Source of the DNA: Papilionanthe hookeriana x Papilionanthe teres
Taxonomy: Eukaryota; Streptophyta; Magnoliopsida; Asparagales; Orchidaceae
Assembly: GCA_022702705.1 (NCBI GenBank)
Contig: CM040421.1
Coordinates: 78,672,121 to 78,736,120, forward strand
Reading direction: 5' to 3'
DNA: 64,000 bases
The notes beneath the pieces are model-generated. The model was not told where the DNA came from. It saw nothing but the letters and a program-made list of their open reading frames with translations, and did no database searches. This document shows positions 1 through 12,450 of this stretch, in pieces; position 1 is the stretch's first letter; every line of letters starts with the position of its first letter. The position numbers and the translations under genes were made by a program.

Positions 1-3000
1 AAGGTGAAAATCAGGGGATGAGAAAAGTGTCTTGGTTTAGAGAAAATCTTAAAAATCCAAGTGTTTTTAATATTTTAATTAAAACAAATCTTAAAGTTGT
101 TTAAACAGAACGAATAAGATCCCACGGTTCGTCATCCCGGCACCGTTATTTTCATCGAATTCACTTAGTCCAGATGAATTTGCTAAACTCAACTGAATGA
201 GTTCCACACTTTCATTTAGACCGTGGAAAATCCCGTTAGCAACACGTGGGTTACATCATCCGAGGTATTCCCGATCATTCAATGAGACGTTTTAATTTAG
301 TTACAATTGTAGTTTTGTTGTTCTGTTTGTGATTAAATTTTGAGTTGATTTATATTTTGGAATGTTGTGGCGGTGAATTTTATCTTGCAATGACTTTTAA
401 TTTAGTTTTAGTTTTAGTTCAGGGACTATCCTAAAGGTTTTGGTTTTCATGCAACAGTCTTATTTAACATGCAAGAAAAAGTAAAGCGCAGTGCATGTAA
501 GTAAATTGCAATAAAATAAAAGCGTACCTGGAGGGTTTTCCCGTCATCCCAAGCTGCATTTAAAACACATGTTAAAGCATTTAAACATATTTTTGCAAGA
601 AATACCTAGGTAAAGCTAAGGGAAAGGGTTTTGGTTGTCTACCAGAATCCTAATCCTATTACTAGCCATTTCCTATGACGTCTAGGTTGTTGGTTTGGTT
701 TAAGGATGATTTTCTTCATCAAAGAACAATTAAATTCAATTATTCTTCTAAAACATCCCGTCATATTGAGGAAGTGCTTAGGACGAGTCCTAAACATCTT
801 TTCAATACTTCTGGGATTATTTTGAGTCCAAGTAAATTTAGTTGCACTTGTGAATTAATCATCCAGGAGTTTAGTTAAACTTTGTCTCTTGCTCAGTGAA
901 CTTAGGTATTTGATTACCTGATGAATGAAGTGACATCTCACTTAATACTCTATTTAAGAGTTATAATAATTAAAGCCTTTAAGGGTAAGTTGGTTTATTG
1001 AGAATTTTAATCATTCTTGATTTAAAGTTTGAGTTAATGATTTAAAGTGATTTAATTTAATTATGAGGTTTTAATTAATAATTTTAAGTTTGGAATAGTG
1101 TTCAAATTATTTTAGATTTAATTTAAATTTTTATACTTTCAATTATCTTAGTATTTCGTATTGATGTTTATGTTTTAAATTTACTTCGATAGAAAGAGGT
1201 GTCGAAATTATTGATGTGTTTTCGATTTAACTCTTAATGATTTCATTTAGGTTTGTTGTTAAGTGATTTTAATTTAATTTAATTTAATTTAATTTGATTT
1301 AATTTAATTTAATTTAATTTTAATTTAATTTATTTTAATTTTAATTTAATTTTAATTTAATTTAATTTAATTTTAATTTAATTTAATTTAATTTAATTTA
1401 ATTTTTAGTTTTAATTTAATTTTAATTTAATTTAATTTTAGTTTCAATATTTTTAATTTAATTTAATTTAATTGTTAAGGTGTTAATTTAATTTAATTTA
1501 AACTTTTACTTGACTTAATTTAATTTAATTCCAAGATTTTAAATTTGATTTTTATTATTGGACCATTTGACATTTTAAGCTTTAATTCATTTAAGGATTA
1601 TCTTCTTTTAATTTTTAATTTATTTAATTTGGATTATTATTTTAATTTTTAATTAAGAACTAAATATTATTAAAGTGATTTATTTAGGGATTTTTAAATT
1701 AAAGAATAAATATCCTCTTAATAATATCCCTATTTTAATAATCCAAATTTTAAATATATTCTTCCCAAAATTTAAATTATTTAATTAATTAGAGTTTCAT
1801 TTTAATATTTTCAAAGTGTTTAATGGGTTTCTACTATTTTAGTTTCCCTAAGTTTCAATCATCCAAGAGAAAGTTAAAATCAAATATTTTACCCTCCATT
1901 TTGATTAAACCTAAAGTTTTAATTAAGGGTTAAAATTTTTAATTACCTCTATGCCCTTTTAGGCTTATTTATTTCATTATTCACTAAATTGAGCTCAAAT
2001 AAATTTGAAATTTTTATGTCACCTCACTCACATGTCAATTAAGACATTAGAAGAGAAAATGTGATTTTTCTGACTTTAATTTATTTATATAATTATTTTT
2101 AGTAGAAAATGAGGGTTTTTAAAGAAAATTCAACAACATGACCAAGGAAAAGTTTCTGTTCTTAAGAAAATTATGGGATGTTTCTAATGACTAGAGGACC
2201 ATTTGGACTAATTTTTGTGATTTTTTGAATTATATTTTATTTATTATAATTATTTTGACTTTTAGAGTATTAATTAATTTTAAAATAAAATAAAAATTGA
2301 AAAATAGATTTTATATTTTTCTTAAATTTCTCTGACCTCAAGGAGTCCAGAGAAATAAATTTTATAATTTTCTGATTTTTCTTTGATTTATTAGAATTAT
2401 TTTAGTGAAAAAGGTTGAAAATTCATTTTTTAATATTAAAAATTACATTAAGCCTTTAAAACTCAATATCTTATCCTAGGGACTTAGGAAAAATATTTGG
2501 TTTGTTCCTAGGTGATTAGGAGTCAAAATGTGACATTTTTATGATTTTTAATATTTTTTGTGATTTTTATTATTTTTTAATTATTAAAATATTAAAATAT
2601 TGTGAAAAATCAACTTTTTTAGAAAATTCCAATTTTAATTTTCTTGAACTCGCCTGATATCAGAGAAGCTCCAAAACCATTTTTGTGAATTTTGGAAAGG
2701 TATTTTTGGAGTTATGAATTTTTAAAGTTCCATTTTGCTTATGAGGCTTAATCAATCCATTTGGTGGGGTTAATCAAGTCCAATTGATTTCAAAATTTTA
2801 TTAAGGTTCCTCTGACCCTAAAGAGCAATGGAGAATTGTTTTCAAGTCAATTTGGTGTGTGGTTAACCCTAATTAATTCAAATTCAACTTTGGTAGTTTA
2901 GGCCAATTAAGGTTATTATGAATGAATTAACTCAAAATATATTTTTCATAGGGTCCCCTGGTTCTCAGAAACACCAAAAAATTTCCTAGAATTTATTTTA

Positions 3001-6000
3001 CAACATGCTAATTATTGGAATTAAAATACCTAAAATAGTGACATGAACTTAAAAAATCAATAACTTTTCACAGAGATGGCCTCTGACCTTGAAAAATTCA
3101 GGGAATGTTCCCAAGCTCAGAGGCTTCAAAAGCCCTATGGTCTCATGCCATGGTGAATTGTCTATGCAAATGGAGAATCAAAATATTGGAAACAGTAAAT
3201 AAATTATTAAAATAAAATACTCATCCAATTAACTTGATTTCTTTTCCACATTATTGTCCTCTGTTCACTGAGCAAGAGGGTATTTTTATTTTATTTTTTT
3301 GATTTTTCTATGCAAAGATATGAATTTTTGAAGTTCTGGTATTTAAATAAATCCAAAAAAAAATCTAATTTTCTACTTATCCGACTCGGCGCCGTGTCAT
3401 CCTCGTCCGGATCTAAAGCCCACGCATCGCTCTGTGATTCGGCGCCGCCATCTGACTCAGCGCTCCAGGGGCCCGCGGTTCACGTAACATTCCCTGGTCT
3501 GGCACAATCTGAACCGTCCGCTCGATACACGCGCGATCCAACGGCTCTTGGTCATCGTCTACGACTGGTGTGCACCCGTGACTGTCCACACTCAAACCCT
3601 AATATCTCTCTCGATTCTCAATGGATTTTCGAGTTCTTATACTCTATGGATTCGTCTTGAAGAGACGAACACATTCATATGGTTTATAAGCTATGAAATT
3701 AACCCAAACAAAATGGAGAATTGCTGGAAGCTTGGGAGGGAGAAGAGGTCAATACCTTTGCTCTGAGAAGTGAAGCTTCAATTAGAGAGTTGTGGCACCT
3801 TTGATTAAACCCAAGGAAGCTCCAGATGAATTCTCTGGCTATGGAGAATTGTCTAAGTATGAAAGTGACCAGACCCGATTTCAAAGCTTGGAGGCTGGAG
3901 CAACTGGGTGGCCTCGGAGAGGGGCTTTCACTCGGGAACTCCTTCTCTTGGTCTTATGCGGGTGTGGGTGAGTTTAATTTGGATTTGGTGGAGGTTCCGA
4001 GATTTCCCGGTTTTGGGTGGATTTTCAACTCAAAAATCGAGCTCGTTAATGGGGCTTAGGGCAAAGGAACACCGGGGATCAACTCGCTATAGAGTTAGGA
4101 GAAGGTCCTGGAGCAATTTTGGCGAGTTTCCTTAAGGTCCGGTTCATCACCTTGTTTGGTCGAGAGGTGAGTGGGTTTAAATAGAGGTGGCCGGATGGCC
4201 TCCTGTGGGGTTTTAATGGCTCGGATCAACTCGCCTTGCCAAGGGAAGAACAACCACAAGTGGAAATCGGGCATGGGACGGCTCAGCCAAGTGAAATTTG
4301 AAATTTTAGCTCACATGGAGCTCTCGGCCATGGTGTTTTCCGGCGGCTCGGTGGTCGGCCGGCCGTGGTCGGTCATCGTTGTCATCGGGGAGGTCGCGTC
4401 TCGAGGTTTGTGAGTTCAATTGGCAAATGCCAAGTGTAAAGGAGTTGAATCAAAGTGGAAGGGGAAGGGCTCATTTTGGGCTTGGTTTGGTCAAATGCAT
4501 GGATTTGGGTTTGGTGCACCCATCAAGGCTCGATTTGGGCTGAAGGGAATCATATGGCTCAGTCTGAATTGGAGTGGAGAAGTCTCCATCCATGGTGAGG
4601 TGGCTAAGCATGGTTTAGAGTGTGACATGAGTATGGTTAAAAGGCTTAATGAAGGATTAAGAAAGAGGCCCCCTCCATTTGCCATAAATGGTTTGGTGAG
4701 GTGGAAAGTGGCTTCCAAGGCTTGCATGTGGCTCATGCATGGCTCCATGGCTCCATTTGGCTTAGGGATGGCTTGGCTTAGTTTCATGAAAATAGATTTT
4801 AAGGATTTTTGGTATTTAGGGGTAATTTGTACATGGCTTAGTTTAGAAAAAATCAATGATGAATTTGAAACATAGGGAGTGATTTAATTAAATGGATGAT
4901 GAGATGAAAGTGTCATGTAGGCTTTGGATTGATTTTGGGCTTTTTGAAATCATTTTGGATGGGCTTTTAAAGTGGTTTAAGGAAGTGGGCTTTTGGATTT
5001 AAAGTAAATTTAGGATGAAAATTTTGTAAAGGATTGTGCCAAATAAATGTTGCATTTAGTTTAGGGATGTTTCATGAATGGTTTAGAATCAATTTGGTGT
5101 GATTTGGAGTAGAATTGGGTTGAATTTGGGCTTTTTTGGTAAAGGGGCCAAGGTGGGCCAGATTGGGCTAACTTGGGCTAAGGTTGGGCTAAGGTTGAAT
5201 TTGGTGTAAAATTAATGTTGAAAAATGTTTATGGGAGTGTTACAAAGAGTTTTCAACTTTGGTTGAGCTCTAATTTTGGGATTTGGGCCCATTTGGGTTA
5301 GGTTTGGGCTTAGGTAAATTTAAGGGATTTTGGTTTTGGGTTAGGTTTGGGTGGAGTTTAGGTTCAAATTTTGGGCAAATCAAGTTAGTGTTTTGTTTGT
5401 GGGGATGTTAGGAAGGCTCTAGAAAAGGTTTGGGGCCAATTAGGGTTGAGTTGGGTTGGCTTGGGCTAGGTTTAGGTCATAGGCCAAAATTGGGCCTTTA
5501 GGCTTCAAATTGAAATTGGGCCCAAATGTAAATCAAATTGGAGTTGGATTTGGTCTAAATTGATATTGGGAATATTGAATTGAAGTTTAGAATTGAATTG
5601 GACCAAAATTGAGGTTAATTGGGGTGGGTTGGTTTGACATTGGGTTCACTTGGGTTAAAAAAATGGGTCAAATTGGGGGTTTTGGCAAAAGTGGGGTAAA
5701 TTGGCAAAATTGGCCCATGGTAGTTAAACAAAATGAAATTGAGAATATTTGAGATTTTCTGGAATTTTTTAGAATTTTTGGATTTTTGGGGTGAAATGGT
5801 ATTTTTGGTAATTTTGAGGGGTTTAAGGGTATTTTTGGCCAAAGATGGTCAATTTGAGTGGTGGGAAGTGTTTATGATTAATTTTGAGGAATATTGGGTA
5901 ATTTACGTAATTTTACAAATTTTGGGTCATTTCAATGGTTTTTAGTAGGTTTGGTGGGTCCGGGGCCCCGGGGGTCAAAAAATTGAAATTTTGAAAAAAG

Positions 6001-6267
6001 GAAAATTGATCAAATGTGAGTGAAATGGAATCACTTTGGTTGAGCCATGAAGCCATATTAGCCCATATGAGACATGAGAGGACTCATTTGAGACATTCAC
6101 TATGTTGTTCCTAACCCTCTTAGCCAGGGGCTTAGGGGTTAGGGACCATCCATATGAATTACCTACATGAGTCAGGAAGTCAAGTTGGGTAAGAGTGTGA
6201 TTTTAGGACTTGGAATGTGTGTGAGAGTGTAGTGTATGTGCAAGTCAACCCTTACCAGACCAGGCCA
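1..6267 (-). mobile_element. L0: partial LTR of E0 (minus strand)
   Basis: The reverse complement aligns over its whole length with the other LTRs in the window (8108-14595, 21375-28856, 29701-37208, 49988-57508). Landmarks are the pentamer array, the GC-rich block at about 3360-4440 and the conserved splice-donor-like site near 3754. The LTR 5' end is missing at the 6267 junction and its 3' end lies beyond position 1. Scattered ORFs of 60-150 codons are not conserved in frame between LTR copies, so I treat the LTR as noncoding. Confidence 0.85.
1265..1540. repeat. TTTAA/TTAAA pentamer-rich low-complexity array in L0
   Basis: Nearly pure runs of AATTT-type pentamers interrupted by short variants. 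The same array sits at the matching place in every LTR copy with different length and interruptions, so it is an intrinsic, unstable part of the LTR. Confidence 0.9.
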
Positions 6268-6269
6268 TT

Positions 6270-7420
6270 CGGAAAGAGAGTCAGAATTTGGTACCGACCT
6301 CGAAAGGGAGAATTGAAATTTGGTATCAATCTCGGATGAGAGTCGAAATTTGGTACCGACCTCGAAAGGAGAGAACTGGAATTTGGTACCAGTCTCGAAA
6401 GAGAGGATTGAAATTTGGTATCAACCTCGAAAGAGAATCAAAATTTATGTATCGATCTCGGAAAGAGAGTCAAAATTTAGGTACCACCACCTCGGAATGA
6501 GAACTGGAATTTGGTACCAGTCTCAGAAATTTAGAATTGAAATTTAGGTATTAATTCGAATGAGAGTCGGAATTTGGTACCGACCTCGAAAGGAGAGAAC
6601 TGGAATTTGGTACCAGTCTCGAAAGAGAGGATTGAAATTTGGTATCAACCTCGAAAGAGAATCGAAATTTAGGTATCGATCTCGGAAAGAGAGTCGGAAT
6701 TTAGGTACCGACCTCGGAATGAGAACTGGAATTTGGTACCAGTCTCAGAAATTTAGAATTGAAATTTAGGTATCAATTCGAATGAGAGTCAAAATTTGGT
6801 ACTGACCTCGAAAGGAGAGAACTGGAATTTTGTACTAGTCTCGAAAGAGAGGATTGAAATTTGGTATCAATCTCGAAAGAGAATCGAAATTTAGGTATCG
6901 ATCTCGGAAAGAGAGTCGGAATTTAGGTACCGACCTCGGAATGAGAACTGGAATTTGGTACCAGTCTCATAAATTTAGAATTGAAATTTAGGTATCAATT
7001 CGAATGAGAGTCGGAATTTGGTACGGACCTCGAAGGAAGAGAACTGGAATTTGGTACCAGTCTCGGAATTTAGAATTGAAATTTAGGTATCAATTGGAAT
7101 GAGAGTCAGAATTTGGTACCGACCTCGAAGGAAGAGAACTGGAATTTGGTACCAGTCTCGGAATTTAGAATTGAACTTTAGGTATCAATTCGAATGAGAG
7201 TCGGAATTTGGGTACCAACCTCGAAGGAAGAGAACTTAAATTTGGTACCAGTCTCGAAAGAGACGATTGAAATTTGGTATCAACCTCAAAAGAGAATCGA
7301 AATTTAGGTATCGATCTCAGAAAGAGAGTCGGAATTTGATACGGACCTCGAAGGAAGAGAACTGGAATTTAGATACCAGTTTCGAGAAAAGAGAACTGGA
7401 ATTTGGTACCAGTCTCAAAG
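6270..7420 (-). repeat. Tandem-repeat array in the 3' UTR of E0, about 31-36-bp subunits in a roughly 220-bp higher-order unit
   Basis: Subunits share a core like GGAATTTGGTACCGACCTCG with changing linkers. The same series of subunits recurs near 6335, 6558, 6779 and 6998, giving a higher-order period near 220 bp. On the minus strand the core reads as variants of the 37-bp repeat in E3 (48653-49510), so both arrays descend from the same 3' UTR repeat. Hypervariable tandem repeats in the 3' UTR are known for Tat/Ogre elements. Confidence 0.9.
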
Positions 7421-8107
7421 ATTTATCTGTATGAAGAGAGACCCAATCCCATGCCATCAGAACCAAATCGAACAAGGTTCTTGGCTCCGTGTCAATAGAA
7501 CTAGTCGATCCTCTAAGACACAGAAGAAAGAGAATTGAAAGGAACTGGTAAGCGTACCAAGCTGAAAAGACTTGACTTAACGACAAGTCGAAGAGAATAT
7601 TCAAATTTCAAAAGAGTTTCAAACAGATTTCAATTAAGGAAAGAACTGAAAGGTTAAAGGTTTCAGATCAGAATTCATTTTGAGATTTAGATTCGTTTTG
7701 TTTGTTTTTTAACGATCCCTTTTTTTGTTGTTTATTTAGTGTTCATGTGAATTTAAAGTTCATTTTAATATTCAGATTTTTAGGAAAATTTCTCATTTAT
7801 TTTCTTTTCTTTTCTATTCTTCGTTCAAAGTTCATTTTAACTCTAATGGCGTTTCCCAGTCAATTTGCACAAAAAGAGGTGAAGGCAAAATATGACGTAG
7901 TCGTTTTCATTCCAACTTGCTGAAAATACATCATACAACTTGATCTAATCATGATGACATTTCCCTCGGAAATTTAATGTCTCATACAATCCATGTAAAT
8001 CCAAAACGGATTGTGTAAGATTCTTGTCGATCCATCCACAAGCGTCTGTAAAAAATCCATGTCTGAATAGTAAGAAACATGGGCAATAACATCGCCTTCC
8101 AAGCCCA
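7421..8107 (-). mobile_element. E0 internal remnant: sequence between the extra ORF and the repeat array
   Basis: On the minus strand this matches E3 from about 47848 to 48650: first the stretch after the AlkB-like gene (GGCTTGGAAGG, then ACATGGATTTTT), then an AT-rich spacer, then the segment encoding a shared peptide-like stretch (SIDTEPRTLFDL), which is not obviously coding. The copy stops just short of where the AlkB-like domain would start, so whether E0 ever carried that gene cannot be told. Confidence 0.75.
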
Positions 8108-9547
8108 ATTTTGGTCTAATTCAATTCTAAACTTCAATTAAATATCCCCAATATTAATCTAGACCAAATCCAAGCCCAATTTGATTGAAATTTGAATCCA
8201 ATTTCATTTTTAAGCTTAAAGCCCAATTTTGACCCATAACCCAAACTTAACCCAAACCAACCCAATTCAAGTCCAATTAACCCCAAATCTTTTCTAAACC
8301 TTCCCTAACATCTCCATAAACAAAACACTAACATAATTTGCCCAAAACATGAACCCAAACCCCACTCAAATTCAACCTAAACCCAAAATCCCCAATTTAG
8401 CCTAAACCCAAGCTTAACCCTAACTTAGCCCAAATCCCAAAATTGAACCCCAACCAAAGTTGAAAACTCTTTGTAACACACCTATAAACATTCTTAACAT
8501 CAATTTTACATCAAATCCAACATTAGCCCAATCCTAGCCTAAGTTAGCCCAATTTGGCCCACCTTAGCCCATTTACCAAAAAAACCCAAATCCAATCAAA
8601 TTCAATCCCAAATCACTCCAAATTTGTTTTAAATCACTCATGACATATCCTTAAACTAAACCCAACATTTATTTAGCATGGCCCTTTGCAAAATTTTTTA
8701 TCTAAAAGCCCATTTTGAAACATAGAAACCCATTCACCTTAAACCATTTTTAAAGCCCACCTTTACCAAATTTTAATAGCCCAAACTTCATGCTAAAGCC
8801 CATATGACACTCCATTCATCATTTCACTAATTAAAATCATCCCTAAATTCTAAATCAACAATCAAAATTTTCTAAATCAAGCCATATGAAAAACCATCCA
8901 AATTTCACACCAAAGTACCAAAATTCCTAAAATCCTTTTCCATGAAAGTGGACTTGACTTTTCCCAAGCCATATAGAAGTCATGGAGCCATCCTTAAGCC
9001 CCATGTGAAGCCATGAAAGGTTTGACATGTCACCATGCCATTTATGGCAAGAAGGAGGGCCCCCTTTCCTAATCTTTCATTAAGCCTTTTTAACCATATC
9101 TATGTCACACACTAAATCATGTTTTGCCACCTAATCCTTGATGGAGACTCCACCACACATGGGAGGTTGACCCAACTGATTGCCTCAGCCCAAAATCAAG
9201 TTATGGGAGAGTGAACCCAATCCATTTGGATGAGTTGACCAAACCAAGCCTAAAATGGCCTTATCCCCATACCACTTAGAGCCAACCCCTTTACACATGT
9301 CCAAAGCCAATTCACTTCACCAAATCCCAGCTCTGACTTCCCTGGTCAAGATGGTGACCCATGCCTGACCGGCCAGCCACCACAGCCGCCAGAAAACACC
9401 ATGGCCGAGACCTTGGAAGGAGCCAAACATTGAAATTCCATCTTACTGAGCTGCCCCAAGTCCAATGGCTGCCATGGTTGTTCTTCCCTTGATCTAAGCA
9501 GCTGATCCCAGCCTTCAACCCTCCCGGGGAAGCCCTCCATCCAGCCC

Positions 9548-9979
9548 TATTTAAACACCACCTCCTCTCGGCAAAAGAGGTACTGAAACAAACCATACAG
9601 AAACTCTGCCAAAATCATTCCAGACTCTCCTCCACACCTAGAGAACTTAATCCCCACTAAAATCCCCCTGCCATTTCCTCTCTGTGAGCTCAATTTTAGA
9701 GTTGAAATCCAAGCCCAAAACCAGGACACTTCACCACAGTGAATCAATCCTCAAATAGATTGACTCTACACCTTCACCAGACCAAGAGGAGAAGTTCCCT
9801 AGCAGAAGCCCCCTCACCAGGCCAGCCATTACTTCCAGCCTCCAAGCTTTGTGATCGGCTGTGGTCACTTTTGTACCTGAGCAATTCACCAGGCCAAGGG
9901 ACTTCATCTGGAGCTTGCTTGGACCCAATCGAACATGACGCAACTCTCAGATTGAAGCTTCACTTCTCTGAGCAAAGGT
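9548..9979 (+). promoter_or_regulatory. GC-rich block of L1 with TATTTAAA box and downstream splice-donor-like AAAG/GTATG
   Basis: TATTTAAACA at 9548-9557 is followed about 430 bp later by GCAAAGGTATGA (GT at 9978). The same pair at the same spacing is present in L2 (23763 and 24192) and L3 (32075 and 32503), and on the minus strand in L0 (4183 and 3755). In L4 the box reads GATTTAAA, but the donor-like site is kept (52794). This could be an internal U3 promoter with a leader exon; function is inferred. Confidence 0.4.
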
Positions 9980-12119
9980 ATGAGCTCTCTTTTCCTCCCG
10001 AGCTTCTGGAGATTATCCATTTGATATGAATCGATTTCAATGCATATTTACCATATGGATGTGTTCGTCTCTTCAAGACGAATCCATAGAGCATAAGAAC
10101 ATAAAAATCCATTGAGAAATGAGGGAGATATTAGGGCTAGAAGGTCGACGGTCACGGATTCACACCAGTCAGAGACGATGACAGGAACCGTTGGATCGCG
10201 CGTGTATCGGATGGACGGCTAGGATCGCGTCGGACCGGAGGATATTACATAAATGGTGGGCCCCGGGATGGCTGACTCAGATGGCGGTGCCCCATCACAG
10301 CGCGACACGTACCCCCTTCGGAGCCGCCGAGGTTGACGCGGCGCCGCGTAGGATAAGTAGAAAATTAGGGATTTTTCTTATTTATTAAATACCCAGAACT
10401 TCAAAAATGCATAACTTTGTGTAGAAAAATCCTAAAAATAAAATAAAAATACCTCTCGCTTCGAGTGAACAGAGGAGAATAATGTGGAAAAGAAATCAAG
10501 TCATTTCATTGAGTACTTTATTTTTAATTAATTATTTACTCTCTGCAATATTTTGATTCTCCATGCATGTAGACAATTCATCATGGCATGAGACCATAGG
10601 ACTTTTGAAGCCTCTGAACTTGGGTACATTCCCTGAATTTTCTAAGGTCAGAGGCCATCCCTATGAGAAGTTAGTGATTTTCAATTGCATGTTACTGTTT
10701 TGAGTATTTTAATTCCAATAATTAGCATGTTGAGAAATAAATTCTAGGAAAATTTGTTTATGTTTCTTATGACCAGAGGACCCTAGGAAAAATAGGTTTT
10801 GAGTTAATTCACATGGAACAACCCTAATTGACCTAAATACCTAAAATTGAATTTTAATTAATTAGGGTTAACCACACATTAAATTGACTTGAAAACAATT
10901 CTCCACTGATCTTTAGGATCAGAGGAACATCACATAAAAATTTGAAGTCAATTGGATTTGATTAGCCTCACCAAATGGGTTGATTAAGCCTCTTAAGCAA
11001 AATGGATAAAATTAAATTTAAAAATTCATAACTCACAAAATACTTTTCAAAAATTCACAAAAATGGTTTTGGAGCTTCTCTAATATCAGAGGAACTTAGG
11101 AAAATTAAAATTATAATTTTCTAAAAAAGTTGATTTTTGGCTATTATTTTAATGTTTTAATAATTAAAAAAATAATAATAAATCATAAAAATATTAAAAA
11201 TCACCAAAATATCACATTTTGAATTCTAATCACTTAAGAACAAACCAAATATTTTTTTTAAGTCCCTAGGATAAGATATTGAATTTTAAAGGCTTAATGT
11301 AATTTTCAATATTAAAAAAAATGTATTTTCCAACCTTTTCACTAAAATAATTCTAATAAATCAAAGAAAAATCAGAAAAATTATAAAATTTATTTCTCTG
11401 AACTCCTTGAGGTCAGAGAGATTTATGAAAAATATAAAATCCATTTTTCAACTTTTATTTTATATTAAAATTAATTAATGCTCCAAAACTCAAAATAATT
11501 CTAATAAATAAAATATAATTCAAAAAATCACCAAAATTGGTCCAAATGGTCCACTGGTCATTAAGAACATCACATAATTTTCTTAAGTATAGAAACATTT
11601 TCTTGGTCATGTTATTGAATTTTCCTTGAAAACTCTTATTTTCCATTAAAAATAATTACATAAATAAATTAAATACAAAAAATTAAATTTTCTCCTCTAA
11701 TGTCTTAATTGACATGTGAGTGAGGTTACATAAAATTTGCAAGTTCATTTGAGCTTAGTTTAGTGAGTTATAGAATTATTAAGCTTGAAGGGCAAAAGGG
11801 TAATTAAAAATTTCAACCCTTAATTAAAATTTTAGGAATAATCAAAAAGGGGAGGGTAAAATATTTGATTTTAAACTGATTTTGGATGATTGAAATTTAA
11901 ACAATTGAAGGGTAGAAACCTACTAATCATTTCAAGAATAATTGAAATAAACTTTAATTAATTAATTAATTAAAAATTTTGGTAGAGTAATAGAAATTTG
12001 AATTATTAAAAGTAAGGATATTATTAAGAGGATATTTATTCTTTAATTTAAAAATCCCTAAATAAATCACTTCAATAATACTTAATTCTTAATTAAAAAA
12101 AATTAATTAAAATGATAAT

Positions 12120-12450
12120 CCAAATTAATAATTAAAACAAAAATTAAACTAAAATTAAATTAAAATTAAATTTAAATTAAATTAAAAAATTAAATCAAAT
12201 TAAATTAAAATCAAAACTAAACTAAATTAAATTAAATTAAAAATTAAATTAAAGTTAAAATTAAACTAAATTTAAATTAAGATTAAATTAAATTAAAATT
12301 AAAATTAAATTAAATTAAATTAAATTAAATTAAATTAAATTAAATTAAACCAAATTAAATTAAAATCAAAATCAAATTAAATTAAGTTAAAATTAAAATA
12401 AATTAAATTAAAATTAAGTTGAATTAAATTAAATCAAAATCATTTAACAA
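12120..12450. repeat. TTAAA pentamer-rich array in L1
   Basis: Runs of AAATT/TTAAA with few interruptions, in the position homologous to 1265-1540 on the other strand. Confidence 0.9.

Larger units (their letters stand above)
1..8107 (-). mobile_element. E0: 3' fragment of a Tat/Ogre-type LTR retrotransposon, inverted relative to the others
   Basis: Read on the minus strand, this fragment carries sequence matching the E3 internal region from about 47848 onward (3' UTR), a tandem-repeat array, and then an LTR that runs off the left edge. The right limit is a sharp switch near 8107, where minus-strand 3' UTR homology stops and plus-strand LTR homology begins. No gag or pol remains. A further internal deletion near 6268 removed the PPT and the first roughly 260 bp of the LTR. 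It is an old, rearranged copy, not a complete insertion. Confidence 0.85.

Noticed and set aside
3310..4875. ORFs of 60-150 codons in the LTRs as genes (for example 4420-4875, 9739-10029, 23528-23815, 52504-52881)
   Set aside because: Frames differ or shift between homologous LTRs and none matches a family I know; the blocks are GC-rich noncoding LTR sequence.
6288..6769. Repetitive proteins with NLVPTSKG/IWYQSRK-type repeats
   Set aside because: Translations of the tandem array in any frame; they lie antisense to the element and have no start or context.
6270..7420. CRISPR-like array
   Set aside because: Subunits are contiguous, variable tandem repeats without unique spacers, in a plant retroelement 3' UTR.
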